Made by a program: the position numbers and the translations under genes. Source: Oehlia diaphana (taxonomy: Eukaryota > Glomeromycota > Glomeromycetes > Glomerales > Glomeraceae). From it: a DNA stretch of 62,669 nt. Shown here piece after piece: positions 1-11,298 of the stretch. Below the pieces are notes generated by a model. It searched no databases. It was given only the letters and a program-made list of their open reading frames with translations, and was not told where the DNA came from. The stretch is taken from assembly GCA_003833135.1 (NCBI GenBank), contig QZLH01000698.1, positions 1 through 62,669 of the forward strand. Reading direction: 5' to 3'. Each line of letters opens with the position of its first letter. Within the stretch, counting starts at the first letter, position 1.

Positions 1-257
1 GCCTTGCATATAGTAATATTTCGAAATATTTTAAAAAGTTACAAAATATTACGCTTACGCAAACTTGCGGCGGGTCTGAAAACTTACGAAATATTATGTA
101 AAATTACGAAATATTGCGAACTGCAAAATTACGGAATATTACAAATCGTAAAATTACGAAGCTTTGCATATCGTAATATTTCGAAATATTTTAAAAAGTT
201 ACGAAATATTACGCTTATGCAAACTTGCGGCGGGTCTGGAAACTTACGAAATATTAT
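1..257 (+). repeat. Two direct repeat copies, period about 160 bp
   Basis: Positions 1-97 and 161-257 are near-identical. Both read from a 'ttgcatat..gtaatatttcg' start through 'cttgcggcgggtctg' to 'cttacgaaatatta'. The sequence between them is made of the same short words (ttacgaaatatt). This is a degenerate tandem repeat and continues off the left edge. The long open frame across it has no protein-like composition. Confidence 0.8.
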
Positions 258-406
258 GATGTGTAAACTTGCGCAACTTTTCGCACTATATAATTTCCTG
301 ATGAACTCATCTTTGCACATGTTTGGAAATTATTATAAAAGGCATAATTTGTCATCATTTTTGGCATGTTATGCTTTATTCAAGTTTAGCATAATTTTAC
401 ATCTGA

Positions 407-1069
407 ATTATTCCTATTAGATGGTATAACAACAATATTTTAATTAATCTGGATATTAATCTTGAGAATTCTCCTATTCTTACAGCAGTAGAATCTTCTA
501 ACTCAACATTATTACCTTAAGTTAATTTTACACTCCAGAGTTTGCAACACTTTCAAGAATCAGACCATAATGAAATTATCATCAACAAAAATCTTCCTCA
601 AAGGAATCGATTTGGAATTGCTTTTTCAACAGCAAAAACAGCTGTAAATATTACCATAGAAATAAATAGTGATGTTGAATTAATTAAATTATTAAAAGAA
701 TTTATTGCTACTAAGCATGGTGGTAATGGTGATGGTGATGGTGATGGTAATGGCAATAGTAATGATAATAGTAATGGAAACAGTAATGATAATAAAATAG
801 AAATTAACAAAGACATTAATGATATAGTTCCATTACAAGAGCATCTTATTAATAACATTACAAATCCAAATATTACTAGAATTCGTGATGCACCATCTAA
901 AAAGAGAATAAAAAGTGCTATAGAATCATCAAAGAAAAGGGTAGTGATGCAAGAAATATCTTTAAACAAAGATAATAATCAACTTGCACCTGCAAAACAA
1001 CGGCATAGATGTCTGACATGCGGAAAATTAGGACATTACCAGAAAAGATGTTCAAGTAATATCAACTAG
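407..1069 (+). pseudogene. C-terminal relic of a FAR1/MULE-type transposase-like protein with zinc knuckle
   Basis: The frame is open from 407 but broken by an in-frame TAA at 518-520, and it resumes to a TAG at 1067-1069. There is no ATG at a sensible place, so only the 3' part survives. The encoded text 'RWYNNN..', 'PQRNRFGIAFSTAKTAVNI' and 'LIKLLKEFI' has the look of the region after the SWIM finger in Rhizophagus FAR1/MULE-like proteins. It is followed by a low-complexity G/D/N/S stretch (about 720-800), a basic 'KKRIKSAIESSKKR' segment and a C-terminal CCHC knuckle C-x2-C-x4-H-x4-C (1012-1053). The family assignment is from memory of the family style. The stop codon and missing 5' part argue for a decayed element. 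Confidence 0.7.
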
Positions 1070-1343
1070 TAATATGAAGGTTATTATATGCAGTTGGGAA
1101 TGAATAAAGCAAGATGGGTTGGTTTAGCGATGTTTTATGTAATTTGATCATGATTTTATGTTTAATATGTTTAATAACCTTGGGCATTTTTAATGATTTT
1201 ATTATTAAGTATTCATCATTAAAAAAGACATAAAGCACTGCATATTAAGTTTCAATTTTATTTGCATTTATTTATACAGTAGATTTATTATACATAAAAA
1301 AAAAATAATAATAAATAATTTAGTTTAAGTTAAAAAGCATTAA

Positions 1344-1857
1344 AAATTAAATTTTACCCAGGAATATGGTGGCCAAATTTGAAAATTTTTATATATGTTT
1401 CATATAATTTTTTACTAAAATAAAATGAGAATAACTTTTTATATATTAATCCAATTTGAAAAATTAAATCATACTTTTATAGCTTTTGGTCTAATCTATT
1501 AAAATATGATGAGTATTTAAAATAATATTTCTTTTTTTTAAATTTTATGGCCATTTAAAATTAGGGTTTTTGACTTGATACGACTAGGATGCTCAAGCTG
1601 TAGAAATTAAATTTTAACCAAAAAATAAAAATGTGGCAGCCAAATTGAGCATATTTATATATGTTACATATAAATTTTTACTAAAATAAAATGGTCATAA
1701 CTATTTATATATTAATCCAATTTGAAAAATTAAATCATACTTTTATAGCTTTTGATCTATACTATTAAGATATGAAATAATATTTCTTTTTTTAAATTTT
1801 ATGACCATTTAAAAATAGGGTTCAAAAATTGATGTGACTAGGGTGCTCAAGCTGTAC
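1344..1857 (+). repeat. Tandem duplication, two units of about 255 bp
   Basis: Unit 1 (1344-1602) and unit 2 (1604-1857) share the order 'aaattaaatttta', 'atatatgt.acatataa', 'aatccaatttgaaaaattaa', 'cttttatagcttttg' and the end 'gactagg(a/g)tgctcaagctgta'. No coding frame is seen. The shared end resembles a transposon terminus, but no matching inverted copy was found next to it. Confidence 0.85.
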
Positions 1858-1912
1858 CTAAGGTATGTCTATGATGTGATTTAACTAAGAGTTACATGTT
1901 AAGTCATATATC

Positions 1913-2077
1913 ATATGGGCGCTTTGCAGTAGAAAGGGACGAAACTACCAAAAAAAATAAAAAATGAGTTAATATAAAATCTGAACAAATTATAGCATTT
2001 AGAATATATTTGGCATATAAAAGAAAATTTGAATTTTTTTAGTAGTTTCGTCCCTTTCTACTGCAAAGCGCCCATAT
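1913..2077. mobile_element. MITE with perfect 36-bp terminal inverted repeats
   Basis: Positions 1913-1948 and 2042-2077 are exact reverse complements. The arm begins 'atatgggcgctttgcagtag' and ends 'gggacgaaactac'. The loop of 93 bp is AT-rich and non-coding. The outer 'atat' may be target-site duplication rather than element. Perfect arms suggest recent insertion or conversion. Confidence 0.88.
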
Positions 2078-2420
2078 ATGTTTAATTGTAATATAATTAG
2101 TAGCATTTATCTTAGTTAGCACCTTTAGTCACTAACTAGAGCACCGTTATTTATTATAGTAATGGTAAAGTCCTAGATCCTGGACCTAAAGACCTGGTCT
2201 GCAGATCTTTAAGTCCAAATTTTGGACCAGAAGCGGACCAGGTCCTAAAAAGTCCTAGCCAATAAAGTATCAATATAAATTATATAGGTTATAAAAGACT
2301 CTATATAAAATTATATTATGTTTAAATTATATATGTATAGTTTGCTGTAAATTTGATTTTAAGTAATAATAAATTATAAAAAAATGCACTGCAATATTGT
2401 TTACGTTTTTATATTAAAAT

Positions 2421-2671
2421 CATATAAAAAAGTGAATCGCAAGACCGCAACTCACTTTTTTTTATATAAATCAATATAAAAAAGTGAATCGCAAGACCGC
2501 AACTCACTTTTTTTATATAAAATCAATATAAAAAAGTGAATCGCAATACCGCAACTCACTTTTTTTATATAAAATCAATATAAAAAAGTGAATCGCAATA
2601 CCGCAATTCACTTTTTTTTATATAAAATCAATATAAAAAAGTGAGTCGCAATACCGCAATTCACTTTTTTT
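2421..2671 (+). repeat. Five-copy 52-bp tandem repeat, each copy a hairpin
   Basis: Copies start at about 2431, 2483, 2535, 2587 and 2640. Each is an imperfect palindrome: 'tataaaaaagtgaatcgcaa' followed by 'ccgcaactcactttttttata', with small substitutions between copies (agacc/atacc, actc/attc). The five stacked hairpins have almost no spacer. There is no coding content. Confidence 0.9.
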
Positions 2672-2902
2672 ATTGTCCGGAGCGAAGCGAAGGACTATAT
2701 ATGTCTACGCACTATGGAATAACGTGTAAATTTTCAATCACGTGAGTCTCTGTCCAGGAATTCCAAGGCGTTATGCTGCTAATCAGCAGAAAATTACCGG
2801 AATTCCAAGGCGTTATGCTGCTATTTAGTAGAATATCGCTACATCTTTATTTATTATACCTCGCTCCGGACTTACAACGGTTTCCGTTTCCTAGTATTTA
2901 GT
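2672..2902 (+). repeat. Dispersed repeat bounded by 'ttgtccggagcg' and 'aacggtttccgtttcctag'
   Basis: The order is 'ttgtccggagcgaagcgaag', 'atatatgtctacgcacta', 'tcacgtgagtctctgtcc', an internal duplicate 'ggaattccaaggcgttatgc' at about 2756 and 2808, then 'ctcgctccggacttacaacg' and 'tttccgtttcctag'. The same order is found on the minus strand at 50439-50580, and the end motif alone at 24343-24366 and 50376-50400. It is therefore a repeat family present at least four times in the window. Confidence 0.75.
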
Positions 2903-3017
2903 TATCACTAGATTCATAAAATCTATAAATAACTTAGTCAGGACCAGGTCCTGGGATCAGGTCCAGGACTGTCCTAACAAGACCTGGTCCGCAGGTCCGT
3001 TCTATAGGACTTACAGG

Positions 3018-3109
3018 TAGGGATGGTATATAACATGTTATATATTTTTTAAGGGTATGTACCATGGTATATACCAGGTATATACCGGGTGTATATTTCC
3101 CCATCCCTA
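3018..3109. mobile_element. 92-bp hAT-type MITE with 8-bp target duplication
   Basis: Terminal repeats are TAGGGATGG (3018-3026) and CCATCCCTA (3101-3109). They are flanked by an exact 8-bp direct repeat CTTACAGG at 3010-3017 and 3110-3117. TAGGG-type ends plus an 8-bp duplication are the hAT signature. The interior is rich in 'tatataccaggtatatacc' palindromes. It is nested inside the right end of the larger candidate element. Confidence 0.85.
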
Positions 3110-3464
3110 CTTACAGGTCCCTAGCACCGTAACCAAAAGTTACAGTCACGGGATATTTTGATTGTACTATCATACAAAACAAAATGTCCAATCAAAAACG
3201 TCCCTCCTATTCATTAATAACTTACCGATAAAAATTTGTATTACTTTTATTATTTTTTATATTTTAGTGATCTCCCATCTTGAAACCTAATTGCATCATT
3301 GTATGCTACTTTTACCATAAAGATGATATTGAATAGAAATTTAATAACATAATAACTTTATAAAATACACCAATTTTAAAATAGTTTTATAAGACTACAC
3401 ATATTTTATTGATATTTTATTACTAGGTAGGCTTTTATTAAACGTGTACATATTAATAAAGAAG

Positions 3465-3946
3465 CTACACTAAGAACATTGTATTTTCGTTATAATCCTT
3501 CCAAGTGCGTGGAAAAATTATTCTTCTTGAATATGATTTAATATCATCAACTACCTTTTTTATTTCTGAAAAATTTTTAACTACTGAATTGGCCAGTGAT
3601 AATTTTTTGCTTGATGTTGTTCTATCACGTAAAGCTTATAAATAAAAAAAAAAAAAATGAAAAAATTAGCAATATTATAATTATAAAATCAAACATTTGA
3701 GTTTGAAAATGCTACACATGTTTTATTCTTTTGTGAATTGTCATCATTTTCTTGATCTCTTTTTTCATATTTCAAGAATGGATAAACTCCTTGTCGTTTC
3801 ACCTTTGTGAAAAATGACAAATCATTTCCTAAACCTTTTTGTAATAGTACAAGATGATAACACATAGGCCACCGGCTTAAAAGAAATGCATAACAGCTAC
3901 AAATCCATTTTTCAGTATTTGTAACGCCCTCACCTAAGTCACCTTT
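3465..3946 (-). pseudogene. SWIM zinc-finger 3' fragment of a MULE-type transposase-like gene
   Basis: Reading the minus strand from 3946, the peptide has 'EKWICSCYAFLLSRWPMCYH'. This is the SWIM pattern C-x-C-x(n)-C-x-H, followed by 'FFTKVKRQGVYPFLKYEKRD'. A plausible intron at 3635-3717 (donor GTGTAG, acceptor TATAAG) joins in frame to an exon 3465-3634 ending 'FPRTWKDYNENTMFLV' and TAG. An in-frame TGA lies just upstream at 3947-3949, and nothing of the catalytic domain is present. It is a truncated remnant. It differs from the relic at 407-1069, so at least two transposase lineages left debris here. Confidence 0.68.
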
Positions 3947-4084
3947 TCACTCTTGTTGTCTAAAATTTTCATTCTATCTCTCCCTTCTCGCTTTCTACCC
4001 ACTTTATCATACTCTTTTTTTTTCATCTTTGTTTAACTGTTAAGAGTAATATAGCAGGTGATGGATAAGGTAGAACTTTATTGA

Positions 4085-4470
4085 TATTTTGAGTATTTCG
4101 ATGGAGCAGCATGATACTATGCATGAGTGGGAGCATAGCATGCTTACTTTGCAAGCCCGTGAGTACCAGATTTTCTGCAGTCTCACAGTATGGCTGATTG
4201 GGAAATTTTTTGAAGCGGGGGTAGTACTATGCGAGGGTTAGAGCATAGGTGCTTGCTTTTTAGTAAGCTCGTGGGTACCAACTTTTGCTGCAGTCCTGCG
4301 ATAGGACCAGTTGGTGTGAAACGGCATGGTGGAAGAGAGATAAGGAGGATGATTCTACTCCTAGGCTATGCGTAATATTTTTTTACAGGGTGGAGCATAG
4401 TGTACTTCCTAGGAAGTCCCTTTGTTGTAGAGCCGGAGTACTTTTATATTATATGATGATGAAAAGAATC
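4085..4470 (+). repeat. GC-richer repeat made of three diverged units
   Basis: Units at about 4105-4195, 4223-4315 and 4363-4445 share 'actatgc..g(a/t)g..gagcata', 'cttgctttttagtaag', 'cgtg.gtacca' and 'tgctgcagtc'. Their composition is clearly richer in G and C than the surroundings. No convincing protein frame or tRNA-like fold was found. It may be a SINE or a diverged transposon piece. Confidence 0.5.
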
Positions 4471-4515
4471 AATACTTTTTAATGAAAATTTCTGTTTTTT
4501 TTTTGTATATGTATT

Positions 4516-4600
4516 ATTTATTTCATGGGGAGTTGGGAATAATAGGGTTTTTTCCCTTTGGAAAAAAAAACCCTAATGTTCCCCTTCCCATGAAATAAAT
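4516..4600. mobile_element. Foldback element, about 85 bp
   Basis: The arms pair: 'atttatttcatgggg' plus 'aataatagggtttttt' on the left, and 'aaaaaaaaaccctaatgtt' plus 'cccatgaaataaat' on the right. One or two bulges interrupt the stem. The loop is 'ccctttgg'. Confidence 0.7.
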
Positions 4601-4616
4601 GGGTAATCCATGGAGC

Positions 4617-4767
4617 GTGTCACTCATTAATATTAATTATTTAACTATTTTAAACTAAAATTAGTAATCTCCCGGCTATCTATATGAGGCCGGGAATAAG
4701 TCATTTATAAATTCAGCTAATCACTCACATTTTAAAAAATTAGTATGAAGGTGATCATGAGTGACAC
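4617..4767. mobile_element. MITE-like segment with 11-bp inverted ends
   Basis: 'gtgtcactcat' at 4617-4627 and 'atgagtgacac' at 4757-4767 are exact inverted copies. The inside is AT-rich with a short 'ctcccggc..gccggga' hairpin. No clear target duplication is seen. Confidence 0.55.
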
Positions 4768-6849
4768 TTAGTGCGACAGCCGACAGGGGATTAGTTTAAT
4801 AATTTAATTATTTAATGTCTTTTTTAATTCATATTTAATTATTTTAAGATGGTATTTAAAAGTGAGGTAGTTTGTTATGTTACACATATCATTAACTAGT
4901 CCGTTAAAAATAGTTTTTTTGGTTTTTTTCACGGTGTAAATTTAATAATTTTATGACTTTATATAATTTCTTAATATTATAAATTTCTTTTGTGTAAAAG
5001 TAAACTCTTTTTCAAATAAAAATAAAATTAGCTATTCGGCACGAAGTGCCGAATAAGTGGTGTAATCATCAAACTTTTTTAAACTTTACCTGATACACAT
5101 GATATTTTGACCATCACCATACATATTCCAAGGGGTATCAATGAATAACTAAAATTAAACCTTTTTTAATATTGACAAATTTGGTTATATTTACGTAAAA
5201 AAGCAAATGTAATTCACTTAACATGGCATGAGCTTATTGTAGAATTACTCACATTTGTATAGCTTCATTTGATGAGCCAAGAATGCTTTTTTGCTCTAAT
5301 ATGTTAAAAATACTGTATTATTTTGAACAATAAAAAAAAAAATTAATAGACATTAGACAGTGAATTTGTGTTAATTTATTAAACCCTAAATTTACTTATA
5401 TCGCCTGTATATACTGTATATATGCTCTTTTTTGTCAATTTAATAATGTCATTTGAAATTTGTATTATTAAACGAAAAATAAAATTTTGGCAAGGATTAA
5501 TAAATAATTTATTTTTAACATCCATGTAATAATTTTTTTCGCAAATAATGATAATTAAAATTTTGATGCATAATTAGCTTTATTTTTTATTGTGTGTTTA
5601 GATGTTGTGCTTCCAGTTTTATAAATGTGGATAAATGCGGATACCTACGATTATGTCCGCAGTTTATCCGGATTTGCAGGTTTCGGATAGGTCGAGTCAA
5701 ATTTTATAGTTCATATGAAGTCATTAATTCTATTAAGTATTTCAATCAAAATAGAAAATTGCAATTTAATTAATTTTGTTTAGATTTAAAATTAATTACT
5801 GGTATTGGAAACGATGCGATGGAGTATCATTACTTTGATATTATTGCAACAAATTTAGCAGCGTTCTAATTGAAAATATGCACGTTTTGCTTTTAATTTA
5901 ATAATTAATGTCTGAAATGTTTGCAATAACGAAGACATGAAGGTACATATGTTCAGGATTTTACCTGGGTTACTGCCAAAAGAGCAATAGTCCTTCCTTT
6001 TTTGAACAATTCATTCTCACATGTGACATTATCGTTGAATGAATCGAACGAATACATTTTTTTGCTAAAGGTCAGGCAAGCTCCCACATGATTTTTTTGA
6101 TTATTGTTCTGGATATCGATAATGAAAAGAATATTAAAAATAAAGTATTTTATTGTAACTTTTGTCGCGGGCGCAGTAACACGTGATCATAAATGACGAT
6201 AACGTAAAGTCGTGACGTATCGTTCGTTTACAAGTTTTTTTTAAAAAAAATATATGGAATATTTTCAATAATTTTAGTATTCTTATTATTTCTACGTTCT
6301 TTAAAATTTTTTTAATTATACTCAGTATACTCAGCAACCGAGAGAAGAAAAAGTAATAATGTTACAACGACTCAAACAGAAACTACAGAATTGATGAAAA
6401 GCAAGTAGGAAGTAGAAGCTCAACCTAAGAACCCACGAAATGACGACCATATAATATACAAATTTCTATAAAAATTTTACAACAGAATTTATATTAGGAC
6501 TTTTTAAATAAAGTTTGTTACAGATAAATTCTAATATAAAGAATAATATTTCTTAGCATTTCACATTCAGTTAAACCGGTTACCTAGTTTCGGTAAATCT
6601 TTGGTATTCATTATTAGACGAATCGCAATTAAAAGTATATTGAAAGATGTAACGTTCCTACATTTAGCCAGATTTTCAATAATAATTTATTAATTAAATT
6701 ATTTAATTTCGGGTGTTTATTGGCAGGAGTGACGGTATTAACAATCAGACCTTCATATAATATAAACAAAGTGACGACCCGCTGCGAGATTTAGCTAAAT
6801 TGTTCTTTGACATGAAAGAGGGGATATATTCCATGATAGTCCATTATTC
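4768..6849. other. Intergenic, AT-rich
   Basis: No gene is supported here. A perfect small hairpin 'attcggcac gaa gtgccgaat' sits at 5035-5055. A degenerate 'ggata/tatccg' patch at about 5625-5695 resembles patches at 40975-41050 and 54880-54920. The short open frames on both strands lack protein character. Confidence 0.6.
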
Positions 6850-7020
6850 TTATCTTTCGACGAGGTATACAAATATACCAACCAATAAGACATAAAACGG
6901 CCACAGAACCGCTCCCAATATAGTAAACATATATAACCCCCTAAGTAACCCTAAAAAAACGCCCACAGAAGCTATTCCTGCTATGAATCCCCTCCTATAA
7001 TTCCTACCCTTCCAATCCAT
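6850..7020 (-). CDS. Hypothetical 56-aa membrane micro-protein
   Basis: The minus-strand ATG at 7018-7020 begins 'MDWKGRNYRRGF', and the frame ends at TAA 6850-6852. After a basic N-terminus come two hydrophobic segments, about residues 11-29 (GFIAGIASVGVFLGLLRGL) and 30-53 (YMFTILGAVLWPFYVLLVGI and VYL). The peptide ends 'VER'. This hairpin membrane layout with a positive N-terminus would suit a small organellar or ER membrane subunit, but I do not recognise the family. The codon and residue mix (Gly, Trp, Val, Arg) stands out from the surrounding AT-driven frames, which give K/I/N/F-rich text. It could also be the last exon of a larger gene, because the frame stays open a little upstream of the ATG. 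Confidence 0.5.
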   Translation of the reverse strand: MDWKGRNYRRGFIAGIASVGVFLGLLRGLYMFTILGAVLWPFYVLLVGIFVYLVER

Positions 7021-10000
7021 CCGGACCAATTCCAGATATGGTAATTAATAACTTGTAAATTATATATATTACACATTTGTATAAGTTTATAATTTAATTA
7101 ATTTAAGAATATATATTTTCGATGAATAGAATGACGTACCTAAATTATTAAAATATTTATCATTAGTGATAGTCATTCTCTTTAATGTGATATATATACA
7201 TACATTACAATAATAACATAAAACCCTCTTGTAAATTAACGAAAATGACGGCTTGACAACATCCCAGAAAAAGAATCTTCCCACTATTCGCCAATCCTAT
7301 ATTTTCAAGCAAAGTCTCCGTTAAGTTACTGTTAATATTAAAATAATTTAATATGCATGTTAATAAATATAATAAATATGCAACAACTATAACTCAATCA
7401 ACAACTATAATATAAAATTCTAATAATATAACAATGTAACAACTATTATAACAACATAATAATTATAACAACTAATAACAACAAATTACAACATAATAAA
7501 TTTATCAAGAGTACCTCCTGTGCGATTAATCCTTAAATTTAGATCAGAGTGATAACTAATAACCCAACACAAGAAATTCGTATTTGATCATATCGTTCGA
7601 TATAATGTTATCGTCGTTGAGAATTTAAAACAGAATATTTCTCTTTGACCGAGATTTTTCTGAAATAAAATCCAATTAAATAATAAATTATTTTTGTTGT
7701 TTTGTTCATTTATTTACTAAAATACTATGCATCCTACTATTAATAAATGTAAAAAGTTAAGAAATATCGACAGACGGATGGGAGTTTTGCTGTTAGAATT
7801 TTGAATTTATGATATTATGTTTTTATTTATTTATTAGATTTTACTTTTTTATATGTATTTGAGTCTCTACTTTTAAATATTAATTAAAAGTATGTCAAAA
7901 AAGAAAATGAAATTTATTTTCTTCGCTCAAATTTCAGTTTAAATTTCATGAGTAGAAAAAAGAGGCTGGTGAAAAAAAAAAATCATGTGTTTTAAAAGTT
8001 TGTAACATAAAACTCGTGATCGAAAAGATTTTATATTGTGTTGATGGGTACAATGTTACCTTTAAAGAAAGAAGGAGACAAAAAAGTAAAATCTTGCGCA
8101 ATAATTCAGGTTATTGGATGAGCTTAAATATATATTTATATAAAAAAATTTTTTTTTTTTGTGTAAATGGAATCGAAAATGGAATGTATCGTTGACTATA
8201 AAAGTCGGGTAACTTTTATAGATAGCCCCACATCAAATGACCCAAACCAATTGCACATCAATTACCCTTTACATCTTTAAAGAATAAGATTTCGAAATAA
8301 ATATAGTTTAACAAATAATTAATTAATAAACAAGCATGATCTTACGATATAATTACTTCTTTTGTATATTAAAAATTCTTTATGGGAACTCGTTAAATAA
8401 TTTTAAGGATAAATAATTTTAAGGGTAACGTTTCAGAAATAATTCGGGCAACCCTAGTAACTCTTAATTTTTTTTTTTTGATTTTTTAGATAAATCACGT
8501 ATGATATAATTCTTAAAATTTTTTAATTGTTGTACATTTTATCGAATAAGTTTTAGTTAATACTTTTTTATTATTATTTTTTTTTTCAAACAAAGAAACG
8601 AAAAAAAAAATTCGAGAATTTTCAGCAAGATTCATAATATTTTGATCGATCATATTAAAAAAATTAATTAATTTTTTCGTGTTATCTTCGCGATAAAGAA
8701 ACGCCAATAGTGCGTAACACAAAACAAAAACAAAAAAATTTATGATTCAAACTAATTCTAATAATTTTTTTTTTTACCGAATCTAAATTATTTCGTAACC
8801 TTTTTCCCAAAGTTATGGAGAAAGTAGTTTAGTTAAAGAACAATAAACAAATAACATGCGGATCGGCTCTGTGTGTAATTGCGTCATAGTTTGTTGCGCA
8901 TGTGCAATGTTAATATGATTATCACAAATCGGTGGGATCGGTTAATTAATTACCGTAGATTTTATTATATATATATTTTTTTTTTGAAAATTTTAATAAT
9001 TTTTTTTTTTTTTTTTTTTCTAATAATAATATTACATCATAATTTCATAAGTTTTTTCATTGATAATGTTTTAAATCGATTATCATTGAAAAGTCTTAAC
9101 AATGGGAACGTATTTTGAATTATTTTAACTAAATACAGTATATTTTTTTTTTGTTTTGAATGACTTTTTAAACTTTTTTAACATTTTTTTTTATCATTGA
9201 AATTCTTTATTCATAATAATTAGGTTACTCTCTATCAAATGAAAGAGATATGAAAAAAAAAAAAAAAGATAATCTTTATTAATTGAGTTGAGTTGTATAT
9301 TTTTAATTGAAATCACGTGATTTAATTGAGATCGTCAAAGAAAGAAAATTCGTCAAAAAGAATTAAAAATAAAAAAAATGATGAATATAAATATAATTTA
9401 TATATAACAAAATAATCATATTTAAAATAAACACGTATTATATTGTACACATAAATAATAATTTATAGATCTATGACACATTAAATTACGCTTTGTTTAT
9501 ATTCCTGCATCACAGGGTACGAATAAAGTTCAAAGATATTCTTGATATTTCTTTGTAAGAAAATTAATTAGGAAATTTGAAATCCGATAACAGTTTGAAG
9601 AAATTTATATTTGATTATATTTAATCTAATCTTTATTTAGATAAATGTCTCGGAAAACAATTTCAAAGATTTATGATTGTGAAACATTCTAAATATTTTT
9701 ATTAATATATATGTATTATATGTACAAAGTAATTTACTTTATTTGGTTTATTTTGTAAATTTTTTGTCTTAGGTCTGAAAATTAAGCCACCAGTTGATAA
9801 TAAATGGGTTAGAACGTTTAATAAGATTTTCAAAACGTAAAAATTTTGTGTAATGGAGTCATTTTGGAATTACCAAAAAAAAAAATTTTTTTTTTTCAAA
9901 TTAATATTAATATTTTATAGTAATTTTATTGGAATAAAAAAACGCCAATTTACTTAAATTAGTTTCAACATGGCGGAGTAAATTTCTTTAATCGGTATTG

Positions 10001-10639
10001 AGCGGCCGGCATTATAGAGTGATGTCAGTGAGGCTTTTTTTTTCTCGTGACATAATAATTCCGGGAAACAATAATGATACAATAATACATTTGACAGAAA
10101 CTTACAGGAATTTTGTCATTTGTTACTCAAATTTTTATATTTAGTAAAAGAATGTATTACAAATTATTTTAATTAGGTAACAAATAATGTTGATCATTTT
10201 ACTTTTTACTTTATTTTTTTAAAAAAAAAAAAAATTTTTTTTTTTTTACTTTGTTTTTAAAAAAAAGAAATCATGATAATCATTCGATATGAATAAAAAA
10301 AAATTATAATATTTATCGTTCAAATTGTATATTCTAAATAAGTAAAAAAAGAAGGCTTAAATAATCATTAGGGAAATATAAATAAATGAAATCATCATTT
10401 TTATAAATTAGGGAGAAATGTTCCGTCATAAACAAATGATTTTCACGGGAAGTAAATCGATGATTGTTCATTTGTTTAAAAATTATCACCTGAGAAATTT
10501 TTTTTTTTTAATGATGAAAGTGGTGTAATAACCAATACGTGGGGCATTGTTCCAATATCACCTTTTTTAATCATTTTGTATATGCAAATTAATTGTTACG
10601 TAATAAATAAACGATTTTCTATTCTCCTGATATATTTAG
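7021..10639. other. Long AT-rich intergenic stretch without supported genes
   Basis: Contents are homopolymer A and T tracts, an 'aacaactataa'-type simple repeat at about 7380-7500, an E-box-like 'tcacgtga' at 9311-9319 and the recurrent 'ggccggcattata' word at 10012-10024. Open frames here are short and low in complexity. Confidence 0.6.
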
Positions 10640-10659
10640 TAACATATACATAAATAACA

Positions 10660-10798
10660 TATAAATATAATACAATATATTATATTATATATAGTATCAT
10701 ATAGTATATAATAGTATAATATAGTATAATATAGTATAATATAGTATAATATTAAGTATTATATAATATAATATATAAATATTATATATACTTTATAC
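10660..10798. repeat. AT minisatellite, 10-bp period
   Basis: The unit 'atagtataat' is repeated about six times around 10700-10755, flanked by degenerate 'tatat' variants. There is no other content. Confidence 0.85.
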
Positions 10799-11298
10799 AA
10801 TACAGTCAACAAAGCCGAAGAATTAATGTGACTTGTAATATAAATAAGGAATAACAAAAAAGTTGTTTAGTAATTATTAGTCAAATAATTCAAATTAAAG
10901 TAGTAATTTGATATTCTAAAGTAGATCATATTTATTTAACGTTTTATATAAATTATATAAATTATGTGTAATCTTATACATTTTATGACATCAAGCCACA
11001 TGCAGTTGTTTCATATTTGGTTTAGTTCATCTTAACATTGACATTTCATATATATATTACGAATGTTTTATTTATGTTGTATAACAATCATTTTTTTTTT
11101 TTTATTTGTGCATTTCTTACCAAATATATTACGTGTTATACTTTGCAACATTTATAAATACGCCCGAATTTTGGTTCCATAAAAAAATTTAAAAAAAAAA
11201 AAAAAATAATCAAAAAAAATAATATATTTATTTTTATTAAAAAAAAAACAAAATAATATATATATATATATTAAATTAATACATATAAAAAAAAAACA

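Larger units (their letters stand above)
2140..3130. mobile_element. Candidate composite element flanked by 8-bp direct repeat
   Basis: The 8-mer 'agcaccgt' occurs at 2140-2147 and 3123-3130, as expected for a hAT-type target-site duplication. Just inside lie clusters of GGACC/GGTCC words: 'aagtcctagatcctggacc' on the left, and 'gaccaggtcctgggatcagg' through 'aggacttacaggtccct' on the right. The right end read in reverse is loosely similar to the left. Nested inside are the 52-bp hairpin array, a dispersed repeat copy and a complete small MITE. The TIR match is weak, so the 8-mer could be chance. Confidence 0.45.

Noticed and set aside
4..420. 138-codon open frame
   Set aside because: It lies across two copies of a direct repeat, is composed of repeated 'YEILR/KLRS' text and overlaps the better-supported transposase relic at its end.
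598..969. Minus-strand open frame over the transposase relic
   Set aside because: Shadow of the plus-strand low-complexity G/D/N/S region. The peptide is mainly L/S/P from the reverse of that repeat.
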